A stretch of 64,000 nucleotides of DNA, from assembly GCA_021464415.1 (NCBI GenBank), contig CM038471.1, positions 17,026,422-17,090,421 of the forward strand, given 5' to 3'. The stretch's first letter is position 1. Each line of letters begins with the position of its first letter. A program made the translations under genes and the position numbers. The notes beneath the pieces are model-generated. The model was not told the origin of the DNA, did no database searches, and saw only the letters and a program-made list of their open reading frames with translations. Origin of the DNA: Lonicera japonica. Lineage: Eukaryota > Streptophyta > Magnoliopsida > Dipsacales > Caprifoliaceae. This document shows, piece after piece, positions 49,747 to 62,099 of this stretch.

Positions 49747-52700
49747 TCAATATACATAATACTAAAACAGCCTTCTCCCACCATCTGTTGCCACGTGGCA
49801 CCTCTTTTTCCCCCCTATATATATATATATATATATTTCTTTTATTTCTTAAAGTTTTTAGCCGTTTCGAGTGGTTTCAACCTCCTCGCTAATCGGTGTC
49901 TTCACATCTTCTCTCTCTAACGGCTCTGTCTTCTCTCTGTGTCCTCTTCTCTTCCTGATTTTGTGTCTTTCATCGTCGACTATGCCTAGGGCTTTTACTC
50001 CTCTGCCTCTTTGATAGTCTCCAACTCCTGTAATGTCAAGGTAAATTATCCATTCATTCTCAACAATACTTCTCCTTATCTCTTATTCAATTTGTGATTT
50101 AACAACCTCCTCTTCGTTCTCCCTTTTTTAGTTTGTTAAATTTTAAAGCAAAGGTTTGTTTGGCCTCAATATTGGGTGTTTTAAGGTTTCAGTAAGCAAA
50201 ATTAAGTAGACTATGTGGCCAAGTATTTACACTTTGTTTAATTCAGTTTGTTTTATGGCATTATTTGATTTGATTTGATTTGATTTACATTCAGACTAGA
50301 TATATATATACATATATATATATATATATGTATATGTATATATATGTGTGAAATTCATTGAATGTACAATTAGCAATTTATTTGAGTTTGCCATAGTGCA
50401 CAACAGATGTTTGATGAAATGCCATAAAGAATACAACACAGTGATTGCTACGTTTCATGCTTTTCTTGAAGTTAAATTTCAAAAACTACATATTAATATC
50501 ATTCTTTTGGGCTGATAGCCAGTTCACCCTTCTGTTAGTTAATTCATTGCATGATTGTATCCTGATTAGTTTGTTACATTGTAGGACCTTATAGTTTGCC
50601 ACTTAATTTTGAACTTGCGATGAATAGTTTTAAGAATTGCTATCAAATTGTTACATGAATTATTGAGAAACCTTTAGGCTGAAAAATGAAAATTGATTAA
50701 TTTTCAATGGGTATGGGAGTTATGTCCCCAATTATTTAATTTCTTTGTTTCTATTTGGATTTAGTTCTTCATTGGGTTTTCATTTAAATAAAACATAAAA
50801 GTGCATTTGCTTTATCCAATTCATGCATTTATTTTCCTTACAATTTGGAGATGAATAATGAATTTATATATATGTGTTTCGTTACAATTCCAATTTATTT
50901 TTTAAAAAAAAAAAACTTTTTTTCCTGGTTTTTCTCATTGTTTAGTTTTCTTCTTTTATTTTGGAATGGCAACTAAGTGATGCCAAAAGCCGTTAAGTAT
51001 TTAGTTAGTTCTATATAATTTATAATATATTTCTCTAACGTAGTGGGTTATATTGTCATTTTAAGAAGATTAGTGATTTCCATTTGTATTCATTTGTTTA
51101 AGTGGGAGAATGACTTCTTGCCACACATGACAACCTTCAAATTTAATGAAGTTACTAATCGCCTTTGTAAACATTCTTCATTTTGTGATTTGTTCAAATG
51201 TTAAGCTCTCTAATTTATAGACTTTTTCTTTTGCAAACATATATACACAGGATTCTGGTTTGAACTTCAGGGAACTTTGCAAAAAAGAAAACCTTGGCTC
51301 TAAAAAGAATGACCAAGTACTATATCTCAAATTAGATCTCACCTTTTTCCTATTTAATTTAGTATTATTTTTTTACTCCTTATATCTATTTATTGAAGTG
51401 TTGTTTTTAACACTTTGATATTGAACTTCTCAAATTTAGGTTCAGTATACCACGGATATAGTTTCATTTACGAGATCCGTATTGCTTGATTAAATTTCAT
51501 ATTTTAATAGGTTCCTCTTTAGAATTGGGAAAACATTTTGAGAAAAATAAATAAATTTAAGACTAATTCCTTGACTTCCTCAATCAATTGTATGATCAAC
51601 TTGGAGTTGTTTTTTATTACTCTGTTTGTCTTAATACCATAAAATTTGAACCGCCAATCAAGTCAAAAATTTATAAGTTTGTTACAGAAAGTTTCTTCAT
51701 TGGCCTTAAGTACTTGGTATCCGGTTCATCAATTATTTGTTTGGACTAATTGGCATGTTATAAATTCTTTTTTATATTTGTTTATGATAAGATCATAGGT
51801 AGCAAATTACATGCACGTGTTGTGAGTAGCAGCAGTGGGAGTCACGTGATTTGACTATAATTTGATTAACTTGATTCCATAGTAATATCATTATTATTTT
51901 CCTCTTCAATCTGTGTGTGGGCATGTGGTGTTGATTTTCGCAAATGATTTTTCCTTTTTCCTTATTTGTGCTTAGTTGGATGGTCTGATTAACTTGAATT
52001 TGTATTTCAACTTTTTTGCAGATTCAGGAGTTTACTTTTAGAAGGTGTATATATCTAAGTATCCTTCGATTTGGAAGTAGTAGTAATGGCAGTTCATCCG
52101 ACCGTCTCAACCATAATCTACATCGGGGTTCTTCACCTGGTTGTCATTGTCACTCACCTATTTGATTCTTGATCCGAGTTCAAGGGCGCAGCCTCTATCA
52201 ACATTCTATTTTGCTATATTTATCGATGCTCTTAAACCATTCAAGTTATATTTTTTAATTTGGGACCACAATATGAGGATGTGCTATTGTAAGTACACGG
52301 GTGTGGTGTATTGGTAGTATTAAGTCCATCTACAACAACACATTAAGATCATTATATTTTAATTATTGGAGGTAGAATTTCAAATATATATAAGCATAAA
52401 AAAAATAAGCTAATTATGAATTTATTGCCTTATATTGCCCACCTAAAATTACAATATCCATGAACTTATAGTTGTATACTCTTTAGGAGTATTTAGCACA
52501 TTTTATTGATGATCAATTACATTTAAATTATGGTTTTTAAACTGTAATTTGAATTCTATAATGTCAAATGAGAAACAAAGTTGAACTTACGCTAAGTTCT
52601 GTCTCTGCCCTGTACGTGCACGATGTTAGAGGATTATATAGCTGGTGTTTGTAGACTTGAAATAATATTTTTTTGGGTCGTTGTCCTCTATTCCATCTCT

Positions 52701-53010
52701 TTTATCTTCTTAATACAGAATCCTTTTTAATTTCTCCATACAATGTCGTTGGATCAATCTCTTCATAATTAAATGCTTCTACAAATACAATGCAACATCA
52801 CATTGACATGCATAAAAGTATTGTTTTCTCTTGCTTAAACTATTTATTTCCCATGTTTGTAATATTTTATTGATTTGATTTCATTGTTGTTCATCATTTT
52901 TTAGGTTATACTACAATATGGTAAGTACAAACTATTTAGCAAAAACATTTCTTATATTATATATATATATACTTTCAAGACGCCCACGCATCGCGTGGGT
53001 CACAATCTAG
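49747..53010 (+). mobile_element. Helitron 2, non-autonomous
   Basis: The 3' end has a hairpin CCCACGC-ATC-GCGTGGG (52983-52999, arms with one offset), then TCACAATCTAG with CTAG at 53007-53010, followed by T: a canonical Helitron terminus. The likely 5' end is TCAATATACATAATACTAAAACAG, broken here for length as TCAATATACATAATAC then TAAAACAG, starting at 49747 after an A. A leader-like exon (about 49850-50040) ends in a possible splice donor GTAAAT. No Rep or helicase is present. Confidence 0.75.
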
Positions 53011-53461
53011 TAACTAATATTAATAACAGAAGAATTTCACCACACATTGACACGTGTCTTTCAATTTTTATGGCATTCTCCTTTTTCATTTTCTCCCTTT
53101 CCGCGTTAAGGTACAACACGAAGGGGGCTAGGGTTTACACCACAAAACCATTTCCAGATTGAATCCCTATTTCTCCCCTCTGTCCCTCCAATCCCTTATT
53201 CATTGCGCCCTCTCCACTCTACTACATCATCTGGAATTCATATGGTAATGTTTCTCCCATTTTGGCTTTAATCTTTGTTTCCTTTTGGTGAAATTTTCAA
53301 AGTTTGGCCCAATCTCTCACTCAATCGTAAGGAAAAAATAAATAGTTAAAAATTTAATATATCTTTCTTTTCCTGTAATGCTTTGCCTATATATATATAT
53401 AAATGGATTATAGAAACTTAAAATAGATGAATTTTTGTAATGGCATTTGTTTGGTACTTAA

Positions 53462-53769
53462 GGCTCCGTTTGATAGTAACATGGAAAATGAAAAGAATAA
53501 TAACTAATTTAGGTGAGAAGATAGAAAATAAGTTGAAGGATGTGGTGAGATTAACTCTTGCCTTTTGCTTTTTTCCATGACAAAATTTTCTTTGGGTGAT
53601 AGCACTGAAAAAAAATTCACAAAATATTAAAGGAGGATGGATGATATATACTCACAAAAATGAGTATGAGATGTAAAGGATCTCGCCATATGCCTCAACT
53701 TATTTTCCATCTTCTCACTTAAATTAGTTGTTTTTATTTTCATTTTCTATGTTCCTATCAAACGGAGCC
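53462..53769. mobile_element. Tourist-like MITE (PIF/Harbinger), 308 bp
   Basis: The termini GGCTCCGTTTGATAG and CTATCAAACGGAGCC are perfect inverses; the inverted match extends about 75 bp with mismatches. Flanks are TAA on both sides (53459-53461 and 53770-53772), the 3-bp duplication typical of Tourist elements. No coding capacity. Confidence 0.9.
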
Positions 53770-54378
53770 TAAATGGGTCAACTTTTGCAGGTTTTACGAG
53801 AAGTTTTGACGGGGATACTCCATACCAACCAGAAAATTTGTTTGGAAAAGTTTGGATCATTTTACTCAAGGTTAGTTGTTTGTTATTCTATAACTTAATT
53901 GCCTCTATTGCATCACAGACACTTTTTCTACTTTCATTTTTTATCCAATTAATGATATGCTATAGTCAAACATGTCTGGTATTCACCCATATCATTATGA
54001 TTTCTCTATTGTTTTCAACTCAATGGTAGATTTTTCAATGAAACACTAATTGATATTTAAGGTTGTCAGGTTTTTAACTTTGTTTTACAAATTCATTGTT
54101 GCAAGCTGTACAGTTTGTCAAATAATAAAAGAGGATGGGTTTTGCTTACACCTTCAGGGGAAATAATTTTTTTTTTTTTAATCTATGTTTGATTACTCAG
54201 AAATTGTAGCAAATGAAACAAGAAATGGTATTTGGTACAAAATTTCGCTTTAAGATTTATTCACCTACGACCTTTGAAATTAACCAAGGCATTTTTTACT
54301 CAATTATAAAAGCCCTAGCGTTTTGTATGACCCTGTTAGAGGAAATTTTTTTCCCCAGTTTGTTTCTATTTGCATCAT

Positions 54379-54945
54379 GAGGAAGAAAATTGAAATTATT
54401 AATCCTGATTAACATTCTTATTGTAAAATTAATTGAAAATTTATTTACTGCAACATTTTGCTTTTATATTAAATTATTAATTTACATTCTAATTTGGATA
54501 TCTCTTGTTAAATTTAAAAATGCCTAGGGTTTTGAATGCATTGTGAGAGCAATTCTATTTGTTTTACCACTGAATTTGTATTCTGACAAAATGCAGGCCA
54601 AAGAAACTGAAATATTTGAATCTTGATTAGATAAATATAAACATAATTTGGTACAACATTTTGCATAAAGCTTTTATTTCATTCTCTAAAGGCGAAATTG
54701 GTTCATTTTTTCCAATTAACTCATGTTTGGTTATTAAGAAAATGCAGGAAATGGAGAAGAAACTGAAATATGAATATTTATCAACATTGCTTTTAAAGTA
54801 TAGAAATTGTGTCATACTACAAATTTTTCTCTGGACTTTATCATGCACAACATATTGGAGGATATCAGTTAGTTTCTTAAAATTAATTTTTGTATGTTTT
54901 ATAAGAAAATGCAAGAAGCGGAAAAAGAAACTGGAACATATAACC
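54379..54945 (+). repeat. Four spaced copies of an exon-like block
   Basis: Blocks like AAAATGCAGGAAATGGAGAA followed by GAAACTGAAATAT recur at about 54379, 54587, 54737 and 54904, most followed by a GATTAACATT- or ATCAACATT-like stretch. Steps are about 150-210 bp. They lie just upstream of the kinase fragment. It is unknown if they are exons. Confidence 0.65.
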
Positions 54946-55063
54946 TTGATTAACATTAGTTTTATATGTCATGTTATAGAGACGGATAGAAGATTTTGCG
55001 TTAATCTTTTTTTTTCATTCTATGAAGTCTTCTTTAAAGGTTACAGCATTAGAAAAAGGATGA

Positions 55064-55144
55064 TGGACCCTCAATGACTTCGACATTGGAAAGGCTCTTG
55101 GAAGAGGCAAATTCCGCCACATCTTTATAGCAAGAGAAAAGAGG
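55064..55144 (+). pseudogene. Aurora-type protein kinase fragment (exon-like, 27 codons)
   Basis: The translation begins WTLNDFDIGKALGRGKF and ends IAREKR, followed directly by a GTCAGT splice-donor-like site. This matches the start of the kinase domain of plant Aurora kinases, including the glycine-rich ATP loop (GRGKFxH). Aurora kinases phosphorylate histone H3 and other mitotic targets. Only this piece is present; the next glycine of the loop is changed to Arg (KFRHI, normally KFGHV), and a TGA precedes the first codon. It lies in sense relative to the Helitron, so it is best read as a captured gene fragment. Confidence 0.85.
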
Positions 55145-57197
55145 GTCAGTTATTTTGAACAATTGTTAATCATTATGTTCTAGATATTGTTTTCCTTTTT
55201 ATTTTTTTCTAATTCTGTATTTCTGTCATTTAATTTCCGTGGATTACTTTGTTGAGCAATGAGCATATTTTGTTGTTAATGGAGTTTAAGCTTCTGAATT
55301 TCAAAGGAAAACAGGCTCAGCTATGTTCAAATCCATTATGTTGTTTTTTTTATCAGGATGGTGTAAAATGGATTTGTTGAAACATTCTGAAATAGCAGAA
55401 ACGTTCACACTCTTTTTTTGGCAACTCAATAATAGGCTGCTATATCAGGGGAATATGGTAGTTTTGACTTGAAAATTGAGTTGGTTTATAGTGGCTATTA
55501 AGTTGGGTAAAGGAACTGTGGTGAACTTACGGAAAATAATGAGAGAGAGAGAAAGGAACCTAAGAAATAATAGAAAGGAAAAGAATAAATTTGGTAAATA
55601 TGTCATTCTGCTTTTATTTTGTTTTGATCCCACCTACTCTTTTAGTTAATTGAGAGTTCCTTTCAATTATTTTTTTATTTAACCCCAAGGAAACATGCAT
55701 TTTGTGCCCGTACTTTATATTCATGTAGGTATTTAAAAATTTCCTGTCTGTACTCAAGGTATTTAATTATATCTAGATTATTATTCTTACACAATATTGT
55801 AATGAAAATTTGTTGTCGTATCACCCTATTTTGTTATGGAAAAATTTATTGATATTAATGTAACTATATTTTCTCAAAATCATTGTCTTGCAGACAATAT
55901 TTGCAAGTAATTACTTAATTTAGATAGTATTGGTTCCATACATGAACTCAATGTTTATAACAACATAATATAATACAAAAAAAATACATTATTAGGAATT
56001 AGATGCACCCGGAAAAACAAACCCGCGAAGGTTCGTGTGAAAAGATCCATTAACGTTAGGAAATAGGAATTAAAACTTCACTCCTATATATAATTTCAAC
56101 CTCCGTTCACTCATTTTTTGTCAGTCGCCTTTTTCTTGAAACTACAATAAAACTAACAATTAGAATTCTAGATAACTTTGTGAGATGAAACCAACAAATT
56201 CTACATAATTCATATGGGTTTACTATCATTTAGTTTTAAAAGGAGGAAGATTGAAGTAAGGAATTATATAAAGTAAGACTCTAAATTTCATTTCTATTCC
56301 CATGATTTCCTTTTCTTTCCCATTCGTATTTTATTGATTGACCTAATTATTTCACTTACTACAACTTCTTTGCAGATTTAAGAATCTTCCGTTCCTTTTA
56401 CTGAAAGAGTATATTTATTTGAACTTGAGGGAACTATCCAAGAAAAAGTAAGTTTTATTCCAAATGTATTTACTATTTATTTATTAGATTTCTTTATTCC
56501 AGACAGTAAGGTATATTGTTAATTTTACCTCACAGATAATGCCGGAACCAACTTTCTTATTCCAATATGATTCAAGACTTTATTTTCCCATATTATTGAA
56601 AAGTTAAAAGTAAACCATCATAGTTGTTATTAAGTACAGACAATAGCTTATTCCGAACTTATATTGAGATCCAAGTTGGTGAAACGAAGAGCATAGGCCT
56701 TTTTTAGGTCAACTATCACCACGGAAGGAATATATACTATGCAATCTGCTGCCAAAGACGCAATTTTATATTTAAAGGAAAAATACAACTTTTAAGAACA
56801 AGTTGTAAATATGTAAGAGATGTACTACTATATCTGGTGTAATAACAAATTAGATAGAAATTGCAATATGCATGGTACTCAAAGAAAACGAAAAATCAAA
56901 AAAAAATTTGCCGACTATGAAGATCTTTTAGGGTCTGTTGATAATACTACGCAATTAGCCACGAGTGGAAATTTCTAAGATTTAAGAAAAACTTAATTTC
57001 GTCTTTTGAAATATATAAATATTTTATGTAACATAGTTTTCTTTTCCCCACATTTGTATGTTACATTGTATTGCTAATAATAAATGTTGACAAATTATTA
57101 GTTATTCTTAATTTATGTTAATTTTTTGCGTGTGTTAAATCTATTTGTGGTACCACTTAGATAAATTTTTATACATTATTGTACAATCTCTGTACTT

Positions 57198-58135
57198 ATA
57201 TTATCAATTCAAGTTTGCATTGGTACTTAAATTTTGTAATCTTTGAAAATTTTTGGTACCGGCCTACTTAGATGATACATAGTTGACGGTTGTACGTGTT
57301 GAGCACTCAATCACACATGTGTTCCATCTACTGTAATTAATTGTATTTTTTTCTCATTTCTATAGATAAAGCGGTCATTGTCCTATATTTGCCGATCAAC
57401 ATTTTATTTACAAATCTTACTTCAAGGTACAATATATACTTGAATTGTTATTTTTCTCTCTATTTTGTGGTTGCAAATTGTTTAAAACTGATATTTCAAT
57501 GTAAAATAATTATTATGAGGGGAGTGGTTGGCCCAATGGTAGGTAACCCCCACCTTTGCCTTGAGATGTTTTATAACAGATTTATATTATATTGATTTTA
57601 TAATTTTTATTATAATTATAAATTATACCTCTCTTTTAAATATGTCTCACAATAGACAAGATATTTTGTTATTAATGTTTGTATTATCAATTCAAGATTG
57701 TCTTGCTACTTACTTTTTAAAATATTTGAAAATTTTAGGTTGACACATGGATGATACATAGTTGAAGGTTGTGTTGAGCATTCAATAACATATACGTGTT
57801 CTATCTATTGTAATTCATTGTAAATTTTTCTCATTTCTATAGATAAAGTGGTCGTTGTCCCTATTTGCAATTAACATTTTATCTACAAATCTTACTTCAT
57901 GCTGAATACTTGAATTGTTATTCTCCTAATCTCAATTTTGTGGTTGTAAGAATAAAAAATGTTTTATAACATTTTTAACTCATATCTATTTTATAATCAT
58001 ATATATTATTATAATGTTTTACCTCTTTTTTTTTAATATTTCTCACAATAGTAAGGAAATTTTATTATTAATGTTTATAATTAATGTAGATAATAAAATT
58101 AGTACCATGCATTTTCGTTCAACCTATAATTCTTT
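57198..58135. repeat. Imperfect tandem duplication, about 480-bp unit
   Basis: Blocks ATGATACATAGTTGA, TTTCTCATTTCTATAGATAAA and ACAAATCTTACTTCA appear in the same order in 57198-57680 and again in 57681-58135. AT-rich and non-coding. Confidence 0.8.
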
Positions 58136-58809
58136 ATTTACAATCGTTATTGACCATATCTTCATTAAATTTTAGGTTTTTAGCCCTCTTCTTACTTACA
58201 TATTTCATATTACATATCACAGGTACATTTCTACTAATTTCTATATTTTTATTTCAATTAAAATGACATGTTTCATTATATTTTCTAACAAGTAAAATTA
58301 AATTAACTTAATATTGTGGTTTTATTTTAAATTATTTTTCATGCAAAATCTTATCTTGAAAGAGACCTTCAATTAATAACTTCCAAAATACTTTCTAATT
58401 TTTCCTTTCTAGATGGATAATATCCAAAGCGCTAAGATCGCTGGATTACTGAGAAGAAACATCAGAACTAATAGCAATATTAGGCGATAAATTGTTTCTC
58501 ACGGCCTTTTATTTAATTCAACTTTCAATGGAAATATGTTATGTGCACATCCTCTCCTTACTAACACCTTTCGAGGACGTAGGAAAAGTGCACAAAATAT
58601 TTTTTCAAAATTTATTGTGAATGAAGATGGAAATGTTATTAGACACATTTTTTTTGAAAGTATCTTGACAACAAAAAAAAATAACCCTTAATTATATCTA
58701 GATTATATTTAAAAAGATTCAAACTTTAAATATTTTAATTTTTTTTTTGTAAAAACATAATTTAACGAAATTATAAATTGTTCGTGCATCGCACGGGTCG
58801 CAAAACTAG

Positions 58810-58933
58810 TTAGATATAGTAATGGTCTTACCTTATTTAGTAACGGATTACACACATGGCGAGCTAGTAACGAACTTAGACTATCATGGATAGAAAAAAA
58901 TAACCGTTACTAATTCCCTATTTTGGTGTAGTG
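58810..58933. mobile_element. Second CACTA-type end
   Basis: Ends CCCTATTTTGGTGTAGTG at 58933, the inverse of a CACTACACCAAAATAGGG terminus. Inside are AGTAACGG / CGTTACTA words in both orientations, unlike the GTGACTGCC words of the other CACTA ends, so it is a different family. Its partner end is not in the window. Confidence 0.65.
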
Positions 58934-59689
58934 TTTGTATTGACAAGAAGCTTGTCGTACTCTTGAACTATTGTTGTTATCAAGATTATAATTATGTATT
59001 TAATCGCAAAAAAGTGAAAAAAAATGTCTTTGGTTTTAGTTCATCGTTGACTCAAACCCTTTCTCCTTCCCCTTATCTACTAATCCCTACGTCAGTAAGC
59101 ACTACGATTATAATATAAAGCTACTGATAATTCAATTGTATAAGTTAAAAAGTTATCATGTTATATTATAACTAGTTATAAATTTAATTTTAATATAAAA
59201 TTAGTATTATAAAAGAACTATTCTAAATATTATAATTATAAATTAAAATAATATACATTAAAAACTTTATTCTTTGAAAAAGTATTTAATGTTAACATCA
59301 TTAAGTTATTGCATATTAATTATCACAAGGTTTAACGGTACAATAATTTGGCTTTCAAATTAGAACTAACAAATTTTAAAATATAAATAATATATAATAA
59401 AAATATATTTTTTCAAAATTATATTTTAAAAGAGTCATAATGATGTTATTTTTAGAAAAATAAGATCCAAGTATTTAGACATAATTTTCATCCCTATTCA
59501 AATTTTTTCGATAAAAAATAACGTTTTTTATTTTGAGTTTTTTTTTAAAATATTGGACTAAATTTTAATTATTTCTAAAAGTTTAGAAAATTATGAGCGG
59601 GATGCTTGAAATGATTCAAAATTTACTTAAAAAGTGGGTGGGATATAAGTTAAAAGAACAAAAATGTGAGCGGGAGATTTAGTCAATGA
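58934..59689. other. AT-rich DNA between CACTA ends
   Basis: No gene or element recognised. Confidence 0.4.
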
Positions 59690-59973
59690 GATCTTTAACT
59701 TTTATGACCGTTAATAACAGTCATAAATATAAGTCATACATTTGTTACAATTATGATTGCCAAAAACAGTCACAAAGGCTAATAGTCGTTAACTAAATTA
59801 TTTATAACTGCCATTGGCAGTGACAAATAACACTAATATTTGTGACTGCTATTCAAAATTATGGCTATTTGACCTTTGTGACTGTCATTTGCAGTCATAA
59901 ACACTGTGATTGCCATTGGCAGTCACAAATCCAGTGAAGTGAAAAGTCACAAATATCTGTTTTTGTTGTAATG
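59690..59973. mobile_element. CACTA-type right end with subterminal repeats
   Basis: Ends CTGTTTTTGTTGTAATG, a mutated inverse of the CACTACACCAAAATCAG end at 32843, and carries the same GTGACTGCC / GGCAGTCACAAA words (about seven copies). Flanking triplets (TCG on the left, GCT on the right) do not match, so the two ends may belong to separate copies. Confidence 0.7.
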
Positions 59974-60109
59974 GCTCTTTTTTAAAATACTGTTGTCGCA
60001 TGTTGGTTTTTAATTGTAAATAATATTCTAGTGAACTTAACTAGGCTAATGGTTAGCCCCATCGCTTATGCAGCCTCCTTTGGGCCATCAAAAAACGCCC
60101 CATGACAAT

Positions 60110-60121
60110 TGGTATCAGAGA
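60110..60121 (+). other. Primer-binding site of gypsy remnant
   Basis: TGGTATCAGAGA, initiator-Met tRNA type, preceded by CATGACAAT, where an LTR would end. An LTR to the left cannot be verified; only about 135 bp separate it from the CACTA end. Confidence 0.7.
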
Positions 60122-60177
60122 GATTGTTTTAATTACTGCCTTTATGAAACCTAGTTTATGAATCTTATTATGTCACG

Positions 60178-61250
60178 ATGGGAACTAATAGCCAACGAAT
60201 TAAAGCCCTCAAAAGGAATGTTGGCTCATTAATGGAGGAAACGTGTGGAATATCCTCTCTTTATAATCGTGTGCAAAGTTAGGAGAGACACTTCCAAACT
60301 GTCATTTTATGGGACACATTGGGCAGCTTGTCCACGCTCATGGACCGCATAAAAGCAAGGCCTCCAGGGAAACCCACCAGGAGGAACTTTGGGGAGATGA
60401 TCAATGAGATGAGAAACGAAATCCATCGGATCAACCAGAAATTAACTATCGTGTCTATGGTGGTTGATAACTCATCAGTTGGGGTGGGAACATACAAAGA
60501 GGAAAGTGCCCGAATCTAAGGCATTCAGTGGTGTTCGTGATGCTAGAAAATTGGAGAACTTTATTTTTGACATGGAATAGTATTTCCATGCCACAAAGGT
60601 CGACGTAGAGGAAATCAAAGTATATACCGCATATATGTAGTTAACTAGGGATGCCATATATTTTATGGTGGCAAAACAAGTAAAATGACATTCAAGCTGG
60701 TGATTGTGAGATCAGCACCTGTCAGGACTTAAAACAAGAACTACGTGCTCGATACCTTCCCGAAAACACATCTCATAATGCGCAACTAGAGCTCCTACAA
60801 ACAAACACCTAGGAGCATCAAGGAGTATGTCAATGCATTCACCACGATATGAATAATGCCAACATGCTCTTATTTTTCATGATTAGGTTCCAATTGTGGG
60901 CCAAGAATGAACTGAACCGAAGACAAATTAAGACATTACCGCAAGCTATATCAACTGCCGAATGCTTGTAAGATTATAGTACGGGTCCTAAAACGAACAC
61001 TCCAAGAAACAGGCAAGCAAATAATAGAGGGGAGTAAAAACAAACTTATCAAACTAAACCAAATGGGGGAGGCAATGCACCTACTAGGTCTTTCAACCAG
61101 TAAATCAATTTAAAAAAAAAGGAGCAAGTTCATGAAGAACTCCCAAGCTAGCAGTAGTGGAAAGAAACCCTTTACCCCTGGACCTTGTCATTTATGCCAT
61201 GGGGCTCATTTAATGGCCAATTACCCTGACAAGTAACTCCTGAATGTTCT
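60178..61250 (+). pseudogene. Gypsy gag (chromovirus-like), broken
   Basis: ATG at 60178 (MGTNSQRIKALKRN). Later frames give SKAFSGVRDARKLENFIFDME, YFHATKVDVEEIKVYTAYM, STCQDLKQELRARYLPENT and a zinc knuckle-like CHLCHGAHLMANY, in which the last Cys is Tyr. This wording matches gag of gypsy elements with this primer type. Many stops and frameshifts; not translatable as one protein. Confidence 0.82.
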
Positions 61251-61510
61251 CGTCACCAGGTGTGGCGGTATGTTTCCAAAAGCACCATCCACTTCAGGGC
61301 AGTCTTACCAGACCCAGCCGAATGATCATGCAAAGTCGGAGGAAGAAAGCTGGGAGTGTGAGGGAGCCTCACTAGGTGCTTATTAGGGACAGTTCATGCA
61401 TTCTTGCAATGCAGTGACAGTAAAATAAGATCCTCAACAGAAAGAGAATGTATAATCAACCTCGAAAGGGGGAGCAAATGTTGGAAAGAGCCTTCAGGGA
61501 AGAATTCTAA

Positions 61511-62090
61511 TGTATGTCAACATTAAGATAAACGAAAAACCAATTCAAGCCATGGTGGACACAGGCACAACGCACAACTATTTGGTGAGTACTGAAGTCG
61601 AATGGTTAGGTCTTATCTTGAAGAAATGAGTGAATCGTGTGAAGGCCATTAACTCGATTGCTCAATATGTTGCTAGAATGGCAAAATTTGTGTTAATGAA
61701 TGTGGGTCCTTATGAAGGGAGTACCAACTTCTCAGTTATAGTGATGAATAACTTCAAGGTTATCCTGAGGTTAGTGTTCTCAAGAGAAACTAAAGGTAAT
61801 GTGATGCCCTACACCAATAGCCTTATGATGCTCGGCAAAAATATGTGTATTATCCCGGTGATAACCCCAACAAGCAGTTGGAAATTTTTCTTGGTGATCC
61901 GGCTTAAGAAGGGCCTCAAGCACGACAACCCCACTTTTGTGGCGACATTGAAATGGAATGAAATCTAGGAGACAGCAGAACCCCTGCCGAAATATATTTG
62001 TTAGGTTTTAACTGATTTCGAAAATGTGAGGCCCGGCAACCTTCCAAAGAAGTTGCCTCCCCGTAGAGAAGTAGATCATCATATTGAACT
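61511..62090 (+). pseudogene. Gypsy aspartic protease and start of reverse transcriptase region, broken
   Basis: Starts MYVNIKINEKPIQAMVDTGT, with the catalytic DTG. One stop lies at 61627, then NRVKAINSIA, VGPYEGSTNFSVIVMNNFKVIL, and after further stops NLPKKLPPRREVDHHIEL, the conserved lead into gypsy reverse transcriptase. Similarity to gypsy ends within about 20 bases after that motif. Confidence 0.85.
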
Positions 62091-62099
62091 GGTTATGTA

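Larger units (their letters stand above)
53006..58809 (+). mobile_element. Helitron 3 or read-through extension of Helitron 2
   Basis: The 3' end has a hairpin CGTGC-ATC-GCACG (58783-58795), then GGGTCGCAAAACTAG (CTAG at 58806-58809) followed by T. Its own 5' end is unclear: the sequence after 53010 (CTAATATTAATAACAGAAG, then a CACGTGTC word) parallels the start of Helitron 2. A TC at 53006-53007 would overlap the terminal CTAG of Helitron 2. It carries a leader-like exon (about 53110-53243), a Tourist MITE, an Aurora kinase fragment and internal duplications. Confidence 0.7.

Noticed and set aside
55064..55144. A functional Aurora kinase gene
   Set aside because: Only 27 codons are present, with a loop glycine changed to Arg, a stop just upstream and no catalytic part.
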